Assembly: GCF_000230735.2 (NCBI RefSeq)
Contig: NC_019962.1
Location: forward strand, 2,046,001 to 2,110,000
DNA length: 64,000 nucleotides
Reading direction: 5' to 3'
From: Natrinema pellirubrum DSM 15624
GTDB lineage: Archaea > Halobacteriota > Halobacteria > Halobacteriales > Natrialbaceae
The position numbers were made by a program, and so were the translations under genes. Within the stretch, counting starts at the first letter, position 1, and each line of letters opens with the position of its first letter. This document shows, one piece after another, positions 8,634 through 18,128 of the stretch. The notes beneath the pieces are model-generated. The model did not search any database and had not been told where the DNA came from. It worked only from the letters and a program-made list of their open reading frames with translations.

Positions 8634-10316
8634 TCAGACCGCGCCGGGCTGGTACTCGCCGAACTCGTCGCGCATGACGTTACAAATCTCGCCGACCGTC
8701 GCGTAGGCCTTGACGGCGTCGATGATGTAGGGCATCACGTTCCGGTCGCTTTGGGCCGCGTCCCGCAGCGCCTCGAGCGCCGCGTCGACGGCCTCGTCGT
8801 CCCGGCGTTCGCGGGTCTGCTCGAGGCTGTCGATCTGGCGCTGTTGGTCCTCCTCGGTGATCTCCTGGACGTCCATCTCGGGCTCCCCGTCCTCGCTCTC
8901 GAACTCGTTGACGCCGACGATGACGCGCTCTTTCTCCTCGATCTCCTTCTGGCGATCGAAGGCGGTGTCCTGAATCTGGCGCTGGACCCACTGCTGCTCG
9001 ACGGCCTCGAGCATACCGCCGCGTTCGTCGACCTCGTCTAAGATCTCGTATGCCTCTTCCTCGACCTCGTCGGTCAGTGACTCGACGTAGTAACTCCCCG
9101 CCAAGGGGTCGATGGTGTCGGCCGCGCCCGACTCGTGGGCGAGGATCTGCTGGGTCCGCAACGCGGTTCGGACGGACTCCTCGGTCGGCAGCGCAAGCGC
9201 CTCGTCTTTCCCGTTCGTGTGCAGGCTCTGGGTGCCGCCGAGGACGGCCGCCAGCGCCTGATAGGCGACGCGGACGACGTTGTTCTCGATCTGCTGGGCG
9301 GTCAGCATCGAGCCGGCCGTCTGGGTGTGGAACTTGAGCTGTTTGGACTTGGGGTCGTCGGGGTCGAACCGCTCGTCGATGATGTCGTGCCACATCCGAC
9401 GGGCCGCGCGGAACTTCGCGACCTCCTCGAAGATGTTGTTGTGGCCGTTGAAGAAGAAGGAAAGCTGCGGCGCGAACTCGTCGACGTCGAGGCCAGCCTC
9501 GATCGCCGTCTCGACGTACTCGATGCCGTTCCCGAGCGTAAAGGCGAGTTCCTGGGCGGCCGTCGACCCCGCCTCGCGGATGTGATACCCCGAGATCGAG
9601 ATGGTATTGAACTTCGGCGTCTCCTCGGCACAGAACTCGAAGATGTCCGTGATGATCCGCATCGACGCTTCCGGCGGGTAGATGTAGGTGTTGCGTGCGA
9701 TGTATTCTTTCAGGATGTCGTTTTGAATCGTCCCCCGAAGTTCCTCGCGGTCGACACCCTGCTGGTCGCCGACCGCGATGTACATCGCCAACAGCACCGA
9801 CGCGGGCGCGTTGATCGTCATCGAGGTCGAGACCTCGTCCAGCGGGATGCCGTCGAAGACGGTCTCCATGTCCTCGAGCGAGTCGATCGCGACGCCGGCC
9901 TTGCCGACCTCGCCGGCAGCCATGTCGGCGTCGGAGTCATAGCCCATCTGGGTCGGCAGGTCGAAGGCCATCGACAGCCCCGTCTGGCCCTCGTCGAGCA
10001 GGTAGTGATAGCGCTCGTTGGTGTCTTCCGGCGTCGAGAACCCGGCGTACTGGCGCATCGTCCAGAGCCGGCCGCGGTAGCCGGTCGAGTAGACGCCGCG
10101 CGTGTACGGCGGCTCGCCCGGATTGCCGAGATCGTCCTCGTAGTCGAGATCGCCCACGTCGTCGGGCGTGTAGAGCCGATCGACCTCTTGCCCCCCCGTG
10201 TCGGTCGTAAACGTTTCCTTGCGCTCGCCGAAGCGCTCGATGACGGGTTCGACTTCCGCCTCGTGCCACTCCTCCTTGCTGGCACGGATCTCCTCGAGTT
10301 CGTCGGGATCGAACAT
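8634..10316 (-). CDS. Methylmalonyl-CoA mutase, catalytic (large) subunit
   Basis: From the ATG at 10316 the protein has 560 residues ([20 protein letters not shown]). It has the substrate-binding barrel of the mutase family ([57 protein letters not shown]) but ends near the point where the cobalamin-binding domain would begin. Archaea usually encode that B12 domain separately, and no such gene is in this window. It converts methylmalonyl-CoA to succinyl-CoA, with the epimerase downstream as partner. The longer frame back to 10526 is basic and non-conserved and is rejected. Confidence 0.93.
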   Translation of the reverse strand: MFDPDELEEIRASKEEWHEAEVEPVIERFGERKETFTTDTGGQEVDRLYTPDDVGDLDYEDDLGNPGEPPYTRGVYSTGYRGRLWTMRQYAGFSTPEDTNERYHYLLDEGQTGLSMAFDLPTQMGYDSDADMAAGEVGKAGVAIDSLEDMETVFDGIPLDEVSTSMTINAPASVLLAMYIAVGDQQGVDREELRGTIQNDILKEYIARNTYIYPPEASMRIITDIFEFCAEETPKFNTISISGYHIREAGSTAAQELAFTLGNGIEYVETAIEAGLDVDEFAPQLSFFFNGHNNIFEEVAKFRAARRMWHDIIDERFDPDDPKSKQLKFHTQTAGSMLTAQQIENNVVRVAYQALAAVLGGTQSLHTNGKDEALALPTEESVRTALRTQQILAHESGAADTIDPLAGSYYVESLTDEVEEEAYEILDEVDERGGMLEAVEQQWVQRQIQDTAFDRQKEIEEKERVIVGVNEFESEDGEPEMDVQEITEEDQQRQIDSLEQTRERRDDEAVDAALEALRDAAQSDRNVMPYIIDAVKAYATVGEICNVMRDEFGEYQPGAV

Positions 10317-10434
10317 TATGATTACCGAGGACCGGCCGGGGCTTGAAGTTTGATGAACACGGCGAGATCTGCGGCCGGCGACGCGGTCGCGTCGCCGACG
10401 GCTCAGAGGGGTTCCTGTCCGACAGGAGACCGTA

Positions 10435-10785
10435 TCACACGCTGTCCTCGGGGTCGTGTCGGGCGGCCATCCGCGCAGCCTCCTCGGCGTAGCGCTCCTG
10501 GGTCGCCACGTCGTCGACGGTACCAAGCGAGTTCGGCGGCACGACCAGGCTGGCCTTCGTCTCTCGAGCGGGCCCGCCGAAGCTCGTCAGGGCCCGCTCA
10601 CGCCGGTGATACCGCCGGCCGTCTTCGGTTGCGTACACGAGGATGACGATGTTGAGTTCGTCGTCGCCGTAGGTTCGCTCGACGAGCCAGACGCGGACGC
10701 CGTCGTCATCGGCTGAGTCACCGTGATCCGCCGTCTCTCCCGCGTCGGTCCGGTCGCCCGTCTCGTCGGATCGGTTCGTCTCCAT
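10435..10785 (-). CDS. Hypothetical protein
   Basis: A 116-residue protein from the ATG at 10785 ([20 protein letters not shown]). The first ~35 residues are acidic and low-complexity. The remainder looks like a small beta domain ([34 protein letters not shown]) ending in a helix. There is no signal peptide or membrane segment, and I do not recognise the family. It lies downstream of and divergent from the next small membrane-protein gene, with which it seems to share a core promoter at about 10809-10818. Confidence 0.6.
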   Translation of the reverse strand: METNRSDETGDRTDAGETADHGDSADDDGVRVWLVERTYGDDELNIVILVYATEDGRRYHRRERALTSFGGPARETKASLVVPPNSLGTVDDVATQERYAEEAARMAARHDPEDSV

Positions 10786-10808
10786 GAGAGTCACTTGCGT
10801 CGCCACGG

Positions 10809-10818
10809 CCACTTATGT
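10809..10818. promoter_or_regulatory. Shared divergent TATA-like element
   Basis: CCACTTATGT reads as a TATA-like box on both strands. Its centre is about 28 bases from the ATG at 10842 (plus) and about 29 bases from the ATG at 10785 (minus), so one element may serve two leaderless genes. Confidence 0.4.
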
Positions 10819-10841
10819 TTCGCGGCGTCGACAGCACGCGT

Positions 10842-11105
10842 ATGTCCGGCGACGCGTCGCTCGAGGAGTCCGCCGAGGCGTCGACGCCGGCCCGCGGCGG
10901 TGACGACCGTCGCCGCGCGGCCCGCTACGTCGCGCCGTTTCTGGTGATCGGGCTCGGGAACCTCCTGCTCTTGCTGGTGTGGGGGCTGGACCCGCTGTGG
11001 GCCTTCGCCGTTGCGCCGCCGATCGTCTTTCTCTGTGGAATTTGCTGGGTCGCGTTCCGCCACGGGTTCCACGAGCGCGCCGGCCGACCGGGCTCGAGTC
11101 GCTGA
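10842..11105 (+). CDS. Small membrane protein with two predicted helices
   Basis: From the ATG at 10842 the protein has 87 residues. After an acidic then basic cytoplasmic leader (residues 1-28) there are two hydrophobic helices, about 29-48 (APFLVIGLGNLLLLLVWGL) and 53-71 (WAFAVAPPIVFLCGICWVAF), and a short basic tail. No known domain is recognised. The start is supported by a TATA-like element about 28 bases upstream that is shared with the divergent gene. Role unknown. Confidence 0.65.
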   Translation: MSGDASLEESAEASTPARGGDDRRRAARYVAPFLVIGLGNLLLLLVWGLDPLWAFAVAPPIVFLCGICWVAFRHGFHERAGRPGSSR

Positions 11106-11125
11106 CGGAAGCGTCGCCATCCGAC

Positions 11126-11710
11126 TCATCGACCCGTGTCGTACTTGTACGTCGCCGACTCGGGGTCGATGCCGAAGTCCTCGGGCGACTCGTCGTCATC
11201 GGCCTCGGCCCGGCCCTCGGGGGCATGTTTGAACGCCTCGCGAAGCCGATCGGGGACCCGGAACTCGGCACCGTCGATCGTCAGCGGCTTCGCGTCCGGA
11301 TCCGACCCCTCACGCTTGGCCTCGAGCCGCTCCCGGAGGATCGACGGCAGCGCCGACTCGTCGACCCGCTGGAAGCCGAACTGGGCAAGGTATGCACCCT
11401 CGCCGGTCAGGGCGTAGACGGTGTCGAACCCCTCGTCGCCGGCGTACTCCACGAGCCGCTCGATGACGTGGGCACCGACGCCCTGCCCGCGCCAGCTCTC
11501 GAGGACGCCGATGCTGGTCAGTTCACAGACGTTGTCGCCCTCATCGGGCTTGTGAACGCGGATGCGGCCGAAGCCGGCCTTCTCGCCGGACGCTTCGTCG
11601 ATCGCGACGACGTAGTCGCGCGAGCGGAACGCCGTTTCGTCGAGCCCCATCGACTCGATGTGGTCGAGCAGCCAGACCTCTTCCCTGTTTTTCGCGTCCC
11701 GCACGTACAT
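11126..11710 (-). CDS. GNAT-family N-acetyltransferase
   Basis: A 194-residue protein from the ATG at 11710 (MYVRDAKNREEVWLLDHIES). The acetyl-CoA-binding signature RGQGVGAHVIERLVEYA begins near residue 74, preceded by the beta strand CELTSIGVL, as in GNAT enzymes. The last 60 residues form an extra acidic tail. This family moves an acetyl group from acetyl-CoA to an amine on a small molecule or protein; the acceptor is not predictable. It is convergent with the small membrane-protein gene on its left. Confidence 0.87.
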   Translation of the reverse strand: MYVRDAKNREEVWLLDHIESMGLDETAFRSRDYVVAIDEASGEKAGFGRIRVHKPDEGDNVCELTSIGVLESWRGQGVGAHVIERLVEYAGDEGFDTVYALTGEGAYLAQFGFQRVDESALPSILRERLEAKREGSDPDAKPLTIDGAEFRVPDRLREAFKHAPEGRAEADDDESPEDFGIDPESATYKYDTGR

Positions 11711-11839
11711 GCCTCGACGTAGGCGACGTGCGGCCAAAAGCGTTTGTGGGTTGGCAGGATCGCTCCGCGAGCGTCGGGGACGGCCGGTTCACCGGTCGAT
11801 AGCGAGCTGCCGGAACCGCGACACCGTGAGCCGAGCGAG

Positions 11840-12802
11840 TCAGGCGGCCGCTCGCCGCGTTTCCCGTTCCCGGTCTCGAGCGCGCTCGAGCAGCCGTTCG
11901 ATCCGGTCGTCCGTCGAGGGATGGGTCGACAGCAGCCGGCTCAGTGCGTCCTCGTCGTCGGTGGTGACGTACAGCGGTGCGAGCAGCCCACGCGGGGGCT
12001 CCGCGGCCCGCTGGATTCGGCGGAGCGCGCGAGCTAGCGCGACCGGCTTGCCAGTCACCGCGGCGGCCCGATCGTCGGCGGCGTACTCCCGGCGACGCGA
12101 GTGGGCCCGGACCAGCAGCGTCACGGCGATGAACGCGAACACCGCGCCCGACTCGAGTACCACCAGCAGCCGACCGAACGCCGTTCGCTGCCACGATCCT
12201 GGCCGCCCACGGAGCCACGCGACCGCCCGAGCGATCCCCGCGATCGGCAACAGGACCGGGGACAACACGAGAAAGCCGAGCCCGGCGAGCGTCCGGAAAC
12301 CGCTGTAGGCAAGCGTCTGCACGAACGCGTCGTAGCGCTCGAGGTGGGCGAGTTCGTGGGCCAGCAGCGCCTCGAGTTCGTCGGGCGAAAGCAGTCGGAA
12401 CAGCGATCGGTCGAGGACGATCGTCCCGTTGCGTGCCGTGCCCAGCGCGAAGGCGTTGGGCATCGGCAATCGTGCAAGCAGGACCGTCGGCGAGTCGACG
12501 TCCATCCGCGACTCGAGGCGATCGAGCCGGCGGAAGAGGTCAGGCGCGTGGGATCGGGGGAGTTCGACCGCCTCGAGGCTCGAGAGCAGTTGCGACGTGC
12601 CAAAGCGGTAGCTCAGTACGCCGACGACGACGGCGACAGTGACGATCAACGCGAGCGTGCCGAGTGGACCCGGTGCGGTCACCCGAAGGACCGACAGCAC
12701 CCAGTAGCTGACCGCGGCCAGCGCGAGGTACCACACCAGGACGGCGAGGCCGACAAGTGCCATCAGGAGCCGGGTCCCGTTTCCCGCTCGAGAGACGGAC
12801 AT
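11840..12802 (-). CDS. M48-family membrane metalloprotease (HtpX-like)
   Basis: A 320-residue protein from the ATG at 12802. Two N-terminal membrane helices (about 13-39 and 46-66) precede the zinc-protease domain with HELAH at residues 149-153. A third zinc ligand is the E of RREYAADDRAA downstream, and another hydrophobic pair lies between. HtpX proteins are membrane-bound and degrade damaged membrane proteins, with the active site in the cytoplasm. The frame extends upstream to 13108 but that part is a basic shadow of the next gene. It is convergent with nothing and follows the next minus-strand gene closely, possibly in one transcript. Confidence 0.9.
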   Translation of the reverse strand: MSVSRAGNGTRLLMALVGLAVLVWYLALAAVSYWVLSVLRVTAPGPLGTLALIVTVAVVVGVLSYRFGTSQLLSSLEAVELPRSHAPDLFRRLDRLESRMDVDSPTVLLARLPMPNAFALGTARNGTIVLDRSLFRLLSPDELEALLAHELAHLERYDAFVQTLAYSGFRTLAGLGFLVLSPVLLPIAGIARAVAWLRGRPGSWQRTAFGRLLVVLESGAVFAFIAVTLLVRAHSRRREYAADDRAAAVTGKPVALARALRRIQRAAEPPRGLLAPLYVTTDDEDALSRLLSTHPSTDDRIERLLERARDRERETRRAAA

Positions 12803-12923
12803 GGTTGTCGGTCGCGTGTAGGGAGGGCCGATTGAAACGGGTATCGGACGGCCCAACTCGATCGTTGTCGCTCGCCGACTCCCGATTCGCCCGGATGAGC
12901 GCCGGGACGCCGTCACGCCGACA

Positions 12924-13850
12924 CTACCCCGCCGACAGCGCCTCCTCGAGCCGATCTTCGATCGCGTCGAGTTCCGCGCGCAACTCCTCGCCCTCGGCGT
13001 CCGCGAGGTCGTCGATCCGGTCGGCCAGCCCCTGCAGGCGGGTGTACTTCTCGTCCTCGTCGACGCCGACCTTCTGGACGAAGACGTCCTCGTCGACGTC
13101 GTAGACATCGTCTTCCTCGAGGTCGGTCACGGCCAGTACGACGTCGAGTTTGTCCCGGTCGATGCCGGTGACCCACTCGCGGGGGATGCCGTGGTCGTCG
13201 AGGGCCTCGAAGATCGTCGCCTCGTCTTTCGGGCGCTGGCGCTCCCGCGTCGTCCGACGGACGGTGCCGTAGCGGCCGTGCAGCCGCTGGTCCGGCCCGA
13301 GTCGCTCGAGCAGCGGGTCCCGTGCCGAGCGCCGCAGGCGATCGGCCCCGTGCTGGGTATCGGAGGCCAGCACGTAGAGGTCGGTCAGCGCCTCGGTGTC
13401 GAGGGCGGCGGGCTCGTCGGCGTCGATCCGCTCGAGGACGGCGGCGAGCAAGCGGGCATCGTCGTGGACGCGCTCGGGCGGGTCCCGCGCGGCCGCCGCC
13501 GAGACGAGAAACGGACTCTCGCCGCCGGTGGCGTCGGGATCGTACCGAACCGCGTCGTTGTCGGCCGTGTACGCCGGGGCCAGCGTCAGGACGCTGGCGT
13601 AGGGCTCGACGCCCGGCTGAAGCCCCTCGATCGGGACCGCCCCCTCGTCGAGTCGCTCGAGGAAGACGACGAACTGCTCGCGCCAGAGCGGCCGCGTCTC
13701 GCCGCTGTCGCCGAACCGAACGACGAGCCGGTCGTCGTCGGTGCGCTCGATCCCGAATGGCCGCTCGGAGACCGGCGTCAGCAGCTCCGCACCCGGCTCG
13801 AGGGCCTCGCAGTGTCGCCGGAGGCTCGTCCAGGTGTCGTCGGGTTCCAT
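12924..13850 (-). CDS. Hypothetical acidic haloarchaeal protein
   Basis: From the ATG at 13850 (MEPDDTWTSLRRHCEALEPG) the protein has 308 residues. A CTTTTTC box at about 13877 gives leaderless spacing. The N-terminal half looks like a beta-rich domain, the middle is helical, and the C-terminus (DDVYDVDEDVFVQKVGVDED then LADRIDDLADAEGEELRAEL) ends in a predicted coiled coil. No membrane segment, signal or catalytic motif is recognised. It is upstream of the HtpX-like protease on the same strand, with a gap of about 120 bases. Function unknown. Confidence 0.7.
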   Translation of the reverse strand: MEPDDTWTSLRRHCEALEPGAELLTPVSERPFGIERTDDDRLVVRFGDSGETRPLWREQFVVFLERLDEGAVPIEGLQPGVEPYASVLTLAPAYTADNDAVRYDPDATGGESPFLVSAAAARDPPERVHDDARLLAAVLERIDADEPAALDTEALTDLYVLASDTQHGADRLRRSARDPLLERLGPDQRLHGRYGTVRRTTRERQRPKDEATIFEALDDHGIPREWVTGIDRDKLDVVLAVTDLEEDDVYDVDEDVFVQKVGVDEDEKYTRLQGLADRIDDLADAEGEELRAELDAIEDRLEEALSAG

Positions 13851-13927
13851 ACGCTGGCTACGCGGACGGGGCTGAAAAAGCGCGGCCACGAATCTGCCAC
13901 CGGGCCGTGACGGACGATCGCCGGGAC

Positions 13928-14581
13928 TCAGTCGACGAGCGAGGGGACGGCCGCGAGCGACGAGAGACGATAGGTCGGGTCGACCGCCGCGTCCGCCGAG
14001 TCCGTGTCGGACCGCGAGAGCAGCGCCGAATCGATCCCCGCGTTGTCGGCCGCCCGCACGTCGACGGCCCTATCGCCGACGTACAGCGCCGACTCGGCCT
14101 CGAGGTCGGCGAGTGCGGCCTCGATGTTCGTCGGATCGGGCTTGCGCCGGGCCAGGCCGGCCGGCGTCAGCGGACAGCCCCGAACCGTCTCGAACGGCGA
14201 TCGGAACCCGAACCGGTCGAGCAGCGTCGAGACGACGGTCGGATGGTTGTCGCTGACGATCCCGAGCGGAACCTCGAGCGAGCGGACCGCGGCGACGTCG
14301 TCGTAGGCCGAGCGCAGGCCTTGCTCGACGGACTCACACTGGGTCCGGACCAGTTCACGGGCCGCTCGCTCACAGAACGCGTCGGCCTCGATGCCGAGGT
14401 CCCGACACCGCGTCGCGACCGCATCGAAGTCGCCGGCCATCAACTCGCGGACCGTCTCCGCCGCCGGGCCCGACCGCCCAAGCCGCTCGTAGACTCGCTC
14501 GAGGGCGTCGGCCAGTCGCTGGCTCGAGGGCGTCTCGACCACGACGCCGTCGAAGTCGAACAGGACCGTATCGTACTGCAT
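13928..14581 (-). CDS. HAD-superfamily hydrolase (phosphatase)
   Basis: A 217-residue protein from the ATG at 14581, beginning MQYDTVLFDFDGVVVETPSS. The nucleophile and acid aspartates of the DxD motif are D9 and D11. Motif II is in LGIVSDNHP, the lysine is in RRKPDPTNIE, and the final acidic motif is in ALYVGDRAVDVRAADNAG. The helical cap is inserted after motif I (subclass I), as in phosphoglycolate-phosphatase-like enzymes. It should hydrolyse a small phosphorylated metabolite; the substrate is unknown. The AOR gene is divergent on the right. Confidence 0.9.
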   Translation of the reverse strand: MQYDTVLFDFDGVVVETPSSQRLADALERVYERLGRSGPAAETVRELMAGDFDAVATRCRDLGIEADAFCERAARELVRTQCESVEQGLRSAYDDVAAVRSLEVPLGIVSDNHPTVVSTLLDRFGFRSPFETVRGCPLTPAGLARRKPDPTNIEAALADLEAESALYVGDRAVDVRAADNAGIDSALLSRSDTDSADAAVDPTYRLSSLAAVPSLVD

Positions 14582-14691
14582 TCGTCTCGACGGTGTCCGC
14601 TCGCGGATCGTAAATCTGTCCGATCGAAACCGGTCGAACCGTCGTGTCACGACGACCCAAAGCTAAGGGGGTTCCCCTGCTATGAGGTATC

Positions 14692-16362
14692 ATGCTTCAC
14701 GCAGAAGGCCCGCTGCTCACCGTCGACGTGGGCGAGCGGACCGCACGCAGGACGGAAATCGACGAGCTGCTCGCGGACGCGATCGGGGGCCGAGCGGCCG
14801 CAACGGCGCTTGCCCACGAACGGATCCCCTTCGACGCCGACCCGTTCGGCCCGGAAAACCGGGTCTACGTCTCGACCGGGCCGCTCCAGCAGTCGCGGAT
14901 GTCGTTTACCGGTCGGATGAACATGACCGGGCTCTCGCCGCTGACCGACGGCCTCGTCTCGGCCAACGCCGGCGGCTATCTCTCGCGAAACTTCGTCGGA
15001 ACGGGAATCAGTGCCTTCGAGATCGTCGGCGAGAGCGACGAGTTGCTCGCTGTCCACGTCACGGATTCGGGCGTCGAGTTCGAACCGGTACCCGACCTCG
15101 AGGGGGCGACGGTGCCCGAGACCTCCGAGTACATGAGCGAACGCCACGATCTGGGCCCGGAACACTGCATCGCGATCGGTCCGGCGGGGGAGAACCAGGT
15201 GCGGTTCGCCTCGGCGATGACCTTCGACTCGCGAGCCTTCGGCCGCGGCGGGCTCGGCGCGATACTGGGCGCGAAAAACGTCAAGTGCGTCACCTTCGAG
15301 GGCGACGCCGAGCCGCCGGTCGAGATCCCGGACCCGCCGGAGTCGGAGATCCACCGCGAGGCGGCGACGGCAGACGACCGGATGCGCAGTCAGGGCACCG
15401 CGGGCGGCACCGAGTTCATCAACGACAACTTCTCGCTGCCGACGCGGTACTTCCGGGAGTACGAGTTCGAGGGGGCCGCCGACATCGGCGGCGACGCCGT
15501 CGAGGAAAAGAAGTACAAAAAGGGGGCCTGCTCGGCCTGTGCCTACGCCTGCAAACTCCCGACCCGCGACGAGGAGACCGGCCTCGAGACCGAGGGGCCG
15601 GAGTTCGAGACGATCTACGCCTTCGGCTCCATGCAGGGGGTCGACGACGTCGTCGACGTCATGCAGTCGAACGAACTCTGTGACACGCTGGGGATGGACA
15701 CCATCTCCGCGGGCGTCACGGTCGCGGCCTACCTCGAGAGCGAGGACGCGTTCGGCGATGCGGACCTCGCCCACGAGATAACTGAAAAGATCGCGTACCG
15801 TGAGGGGATCGGCGACCTGCTCGCGGAGGGCGTCGATCGCGCCCACGACGAGCTGGGGGTCGAGAACTACACCGTGAAGGGCATGGAGTTCGCCGCCCAC
15901 GACGGCCGCGTCCTCCACGGGCAGGGACTCTCTTACGCCGTCGCGAACCGCGGTGCCGACCACCTCTATGCCAGCATGCTGGCGCTGGAGTACAGCGGCG
16001 AACTCGATCCGCAGGGGACGCTCGGCAAGGCCGAGCGGCTGGTCGAGCGGGAGGACCTCGCCGCCTTCCTCGACACCGGCATCGTCTGCGTCTTCGGGCG
16101 CGACTACGCCACCCCGGAGCGACTCGAGACGCTGTTCGATGCCGACTGCGAAACGCTGCTCGAGGTCGGGGCTCGCACCGTCGAACTCGAGCGCCACTTC
16201 AACAACCGGCGGGGATTCGACCGCGAGGACGACGATCTCCCCTACGAGATCCCCGATCTCGACGAAGCGATCGGCGAGTACTACGCAGCGCGAGGCTGGA
16301 ACGACGACGGGACGATCCCGACCCGCGCGATCGAGTCGCCGCCAGCACCGTCCGCAGACTGA
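14692..16362 (+). CDS. Aldehyde ferredoxin oxidoreductase family protein
   Basis: A 556-residue AOR-family enzyme. It carries the [4Fe-4S] cysteines C280, C283 and C287 (CSACAYAC) and a fourth at C466 (GIVCVFGR), matching the CX2CX3C...C pattern of tungsten AORs. The N-terminal domain (GPLQQSRMSFTGRMNMTG and GRGGLGAILGAKNVK) contacts the bis-pterin cofactor. It would oxidise an aldehyde to its acid and pass electrons to ferredoxin, using tungsten or molybdenum. The ATG lies 28 bases from a GCTAAGG box. The convergent neighbour is a MoaD/SAMP-like protein, which may link it to pterin cofactor supply. Confidence 0.93.
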   Translation: MLHAEGPLLTVDVGERTARRTEIDELLADAIGGRAAATALAHERIPFDADPFGPENRVYVSTGPLQQSRMSFTGRMNMTGLSPLTDGLVSANAGGYLSRNFVGTGISAFEIVGESDELLAVHVTDSGVEFEPVPDLEGATVPETSEYMSERHDLGPEHCIAIGPAGENQVRFASAMTFDSRAFGRGGLGAILGAKNVKCVTFEGDAEPPVEIPDPPESEIHREAATADDRMRSQGTAGGTEFINDNFSLPTRYFREYEFEGAADIGGDAVEEKKYKKGACSACAYACKLPTRDEETGLETEGPEFETIYAFGSMQGVDDVVDVMQSNELCDTLGMDTISAGVTVAAYLESEDAFGDADLAHEITEKIAYREGIGDLLAEGVDRAHDELGVENYTVKGMEFAAHDGRVLHGQGLSYAVANRGADHLYASMLALEYSGELDPQGTLGKAERLVEREDLAAFLDTGIVCVFGRDYATPERLETLFDADCETLLEVGARTVELERHFNNRRGFDREDDDLPYEIPDLDEAIGEYYAARGWNDDGTIPTRAIESPPAPSAD

Positions 16363-16390
16363 GCCCGTTCGCCGCCCGTTATCCCGCCGC

Positions 16391-16672
16391 TCAACCGCCG
16401 TAGACCGATGGCACCAGCCGGATCACCGCGTCGGGATCGAGTTCGGTCTCGAGCCCCGCGAGATGGACGACGTTGCGTTGGTCCTTCGTGACGACCGTGT
16501 CCCCGGCCAGCCCCGCCCCGTCGTCGGCGACGAGTTCCCCCTCGAGGGCCGGAAACGCGGTCTCGAGGTCGGTCAGAAGGTCGCCGACGGTCTCTGCTTC
16601 GGTCTCGTAGCGAACGGTCTTCTCGCCGACCGCGTCGCGAAAGGGGCCGAAGAAGACGCACTCGAGTTGCAC
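16391..16672 (-). CDS. MoaD/ThiS-family beta-grasp protein ending in GG (SAMP-like)
   Basis: A 93-residue protein read from a GTG at 16672 (VQLECVFFGPFRDAVGEKTV). The frame has no good ATG, and TTTCAAG at about 16698-16704 is 28 bases upstream, which fits a leaderless GTG start. The family features are a VGDLLTDLE helix, TVVTKDQRNVVHLAGLETEL and a C-terminal VYGG. That terminal diglycine is what MoaD (sulfur carrier for molybdopterin) and the haloarchaeal SAMP protein modifiers need for adenylation by UbaA. By layout it most resembles SAMP3. It is tail-to-tail with the AOR gene, 28 bases apart. Confidence 0.82.
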   Translation of the reverse strand: MQLECVFFGPFRDAVGEKTVRYETEAETVGDLLTDLETAFPALEGELVADDGAGLAGDTVVTKDQRNVVHLAGLETELDPDAVIRLVPSVYGG

Positions 16673-16863
16673 GACCAACCGTTCGACGGGAGAGACCTTG
16701 AAATCGACGGGGCAAGCGCCGCGACGAACACGCAGTCGTGACGCTACGGACTCATTCGGGACTGCGCGTTGCCGAAGCCGGTCACGCTCGGCCGACGCCA
16801 TCCCGTCAGGAGCGTCGGCCGCGATCACAATCCTGTTGGACGTTCACTTCGGAGAGCCGACCA

Positions 16864-18072
16864 GTGGCAACGTCGACACAGCGCCGGCGGACGCTCTGGG
16901 TCGTGGTGGCCGCGGCGACGCTGACGGTCATGGCCGGGGCGATCCTCGGCCCGATCGTCCCCCAGATACGGGACGAACTCGGGGTATCGGGATCCGCGGC
17001 CGGCCTGATCATCACCACTCACGGCGGCGTGATCGTCCTCGCGAGCCCGGTCGTGGGAGCGCTCGTCGACCGGGTCGGGCCGCGTCGGCCCCTCGTGGGC
17101 GGCCTGTTCGTCTACGGGCTCGGCGGCGGCGCGGGACTGCTCGTCGATTCGTTCCTCCCGCTGCTTGCCTCCCGCGTCGTCCTCGGGCTCGGGACTGCCG
17201 CGGTGTATACGTCAGTGACCGTCCTCATCTACGATCTCTACGAAGGGCAGGCGATGGAGCGCGCGCTGGGCTATCGCAGCAGCGCGAACAGCGCCGGCGC
17301 GGCGGTCTGGCCCCTCGTCGGCGGCGCGGCCGGGAGCCTCGCGTGGAACGCCCCGTTCGGTATTTATCTCGTCGCCGTACCCCTCGGCCTGCTGGCCGCG
17401 GCGACGGTCCCCGAGGTGGGAGCCTCGAGCGGCGACGACGAAACGGCCGCGAACGGGAGCGGCCGGGCCGACGGGGCGGAACGCGGGGGCGGCGGCGTCC
17501 TCGCGGTTTTCCGGGACCGGCCGGCGCTCCCGCTGGTCTACCTGCTGTACTTCGGGGCGAACGCCCTGTTGTACGTGATCGTCGTCTACTATCCCCAACT
17601 GCTCTCCGGTATCGGCGTGACCTCGTCGCTGCGGATCAGCCTCTATCTGGCCGCCAACGGCGCTGCGGGCGGCGTCTCGGCGATCGCCTACGACCGACTG
17701 CTTGGCTACGCCGATCGGTCGACGCTCGTCTTCGCGGCCTTTGTCCTCTGGGCCAGCGGACTCGCGACCGCGACGGTCGTCGACACCGCTGTGGGCGCGG
17801 CCGTGCCGGTGGTCCTGTTCGGCCTCGGGATCGGTCTGGTCTTCCCGTCGACGTTCGCCTGGGTCGAAGCCCTCGTCCCGCCGGACCGACAGGGGCAGTT
17901 CAGTTCCTACATCGCCTCCGTCGGCTACACCGGACAGTTCCTCTCGCCGGTCCTGTTCGGTGCGCTCGTTCCCCTCGCGGGCGTCGACGGCGTCTTCGCC
18001 GCTGCCGCAGCGATCGCCGGTATCGCCGCCGTCGGACTGGGATCGAGCCGGCTCCGCGACGCGTCGTCCTGA
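16864..18072 (+). CDS. Major facilitator superfamily transporter
   Basis: Twelve hydrophobic helices are predicted in 402 residues. The loop-2 signature is partly visible in GALVDRVGPRRP, and RVVLGLGTAAVYTSV occupies the usual helix-4/5 region. I chose the GTG at 16864 because a GGAG motif precedes it by about 12 bases and the first helix starts soon after (RRRTLWVVVAAATLTVMAGA); the ATG at 16738 would add 42 basic residues overlapping the divergent SAMP-like gene. It is a proton- or sodium-coupled exporter or importer of unknown substrate in the cytoplasmic membrane. Confidence 0.87.
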   Translation: MATSTQRRRTLWVVVAAATLTVMAGAILGPIVPQIRDELGVSGSAAGLIITTHGGVIVLASPVVGALVDRVGPRRPLVGGLFVYGLGGGAGLLVDSFLPLLASRVVLGLGTAAVYTSVTVLIYDLYEGQAMERALGYRSSANSAGAAVWPLVGGAAGSLAWNAPFGIYLVAVPLGLLAAATVPEVGASSGDDETAANGSGRADGAERGGGGVLAVFRDRPALPLVYLLYFGANALLYVIVVYYPQLLSGIGVTSSLRISLYLAANGAAGGVSAIAYDRLLGYADRSTLVFAAFVLWASGLATATVVDTAVGAAVPVVLFGLGIGLVFPSTFAWVEALVPPDRQGQFSSYIASVGYTGQFLSPVLFGALVPLAGVDGVFAAAAAIAGIAAVGLGSSRLRDASS

Positions 18073-18128
18073 CCCCGTTCTCACCCCCCGGTCCTTTTGT
18101 CTGGGTGTGGATAGCCGGACCCGAATCG

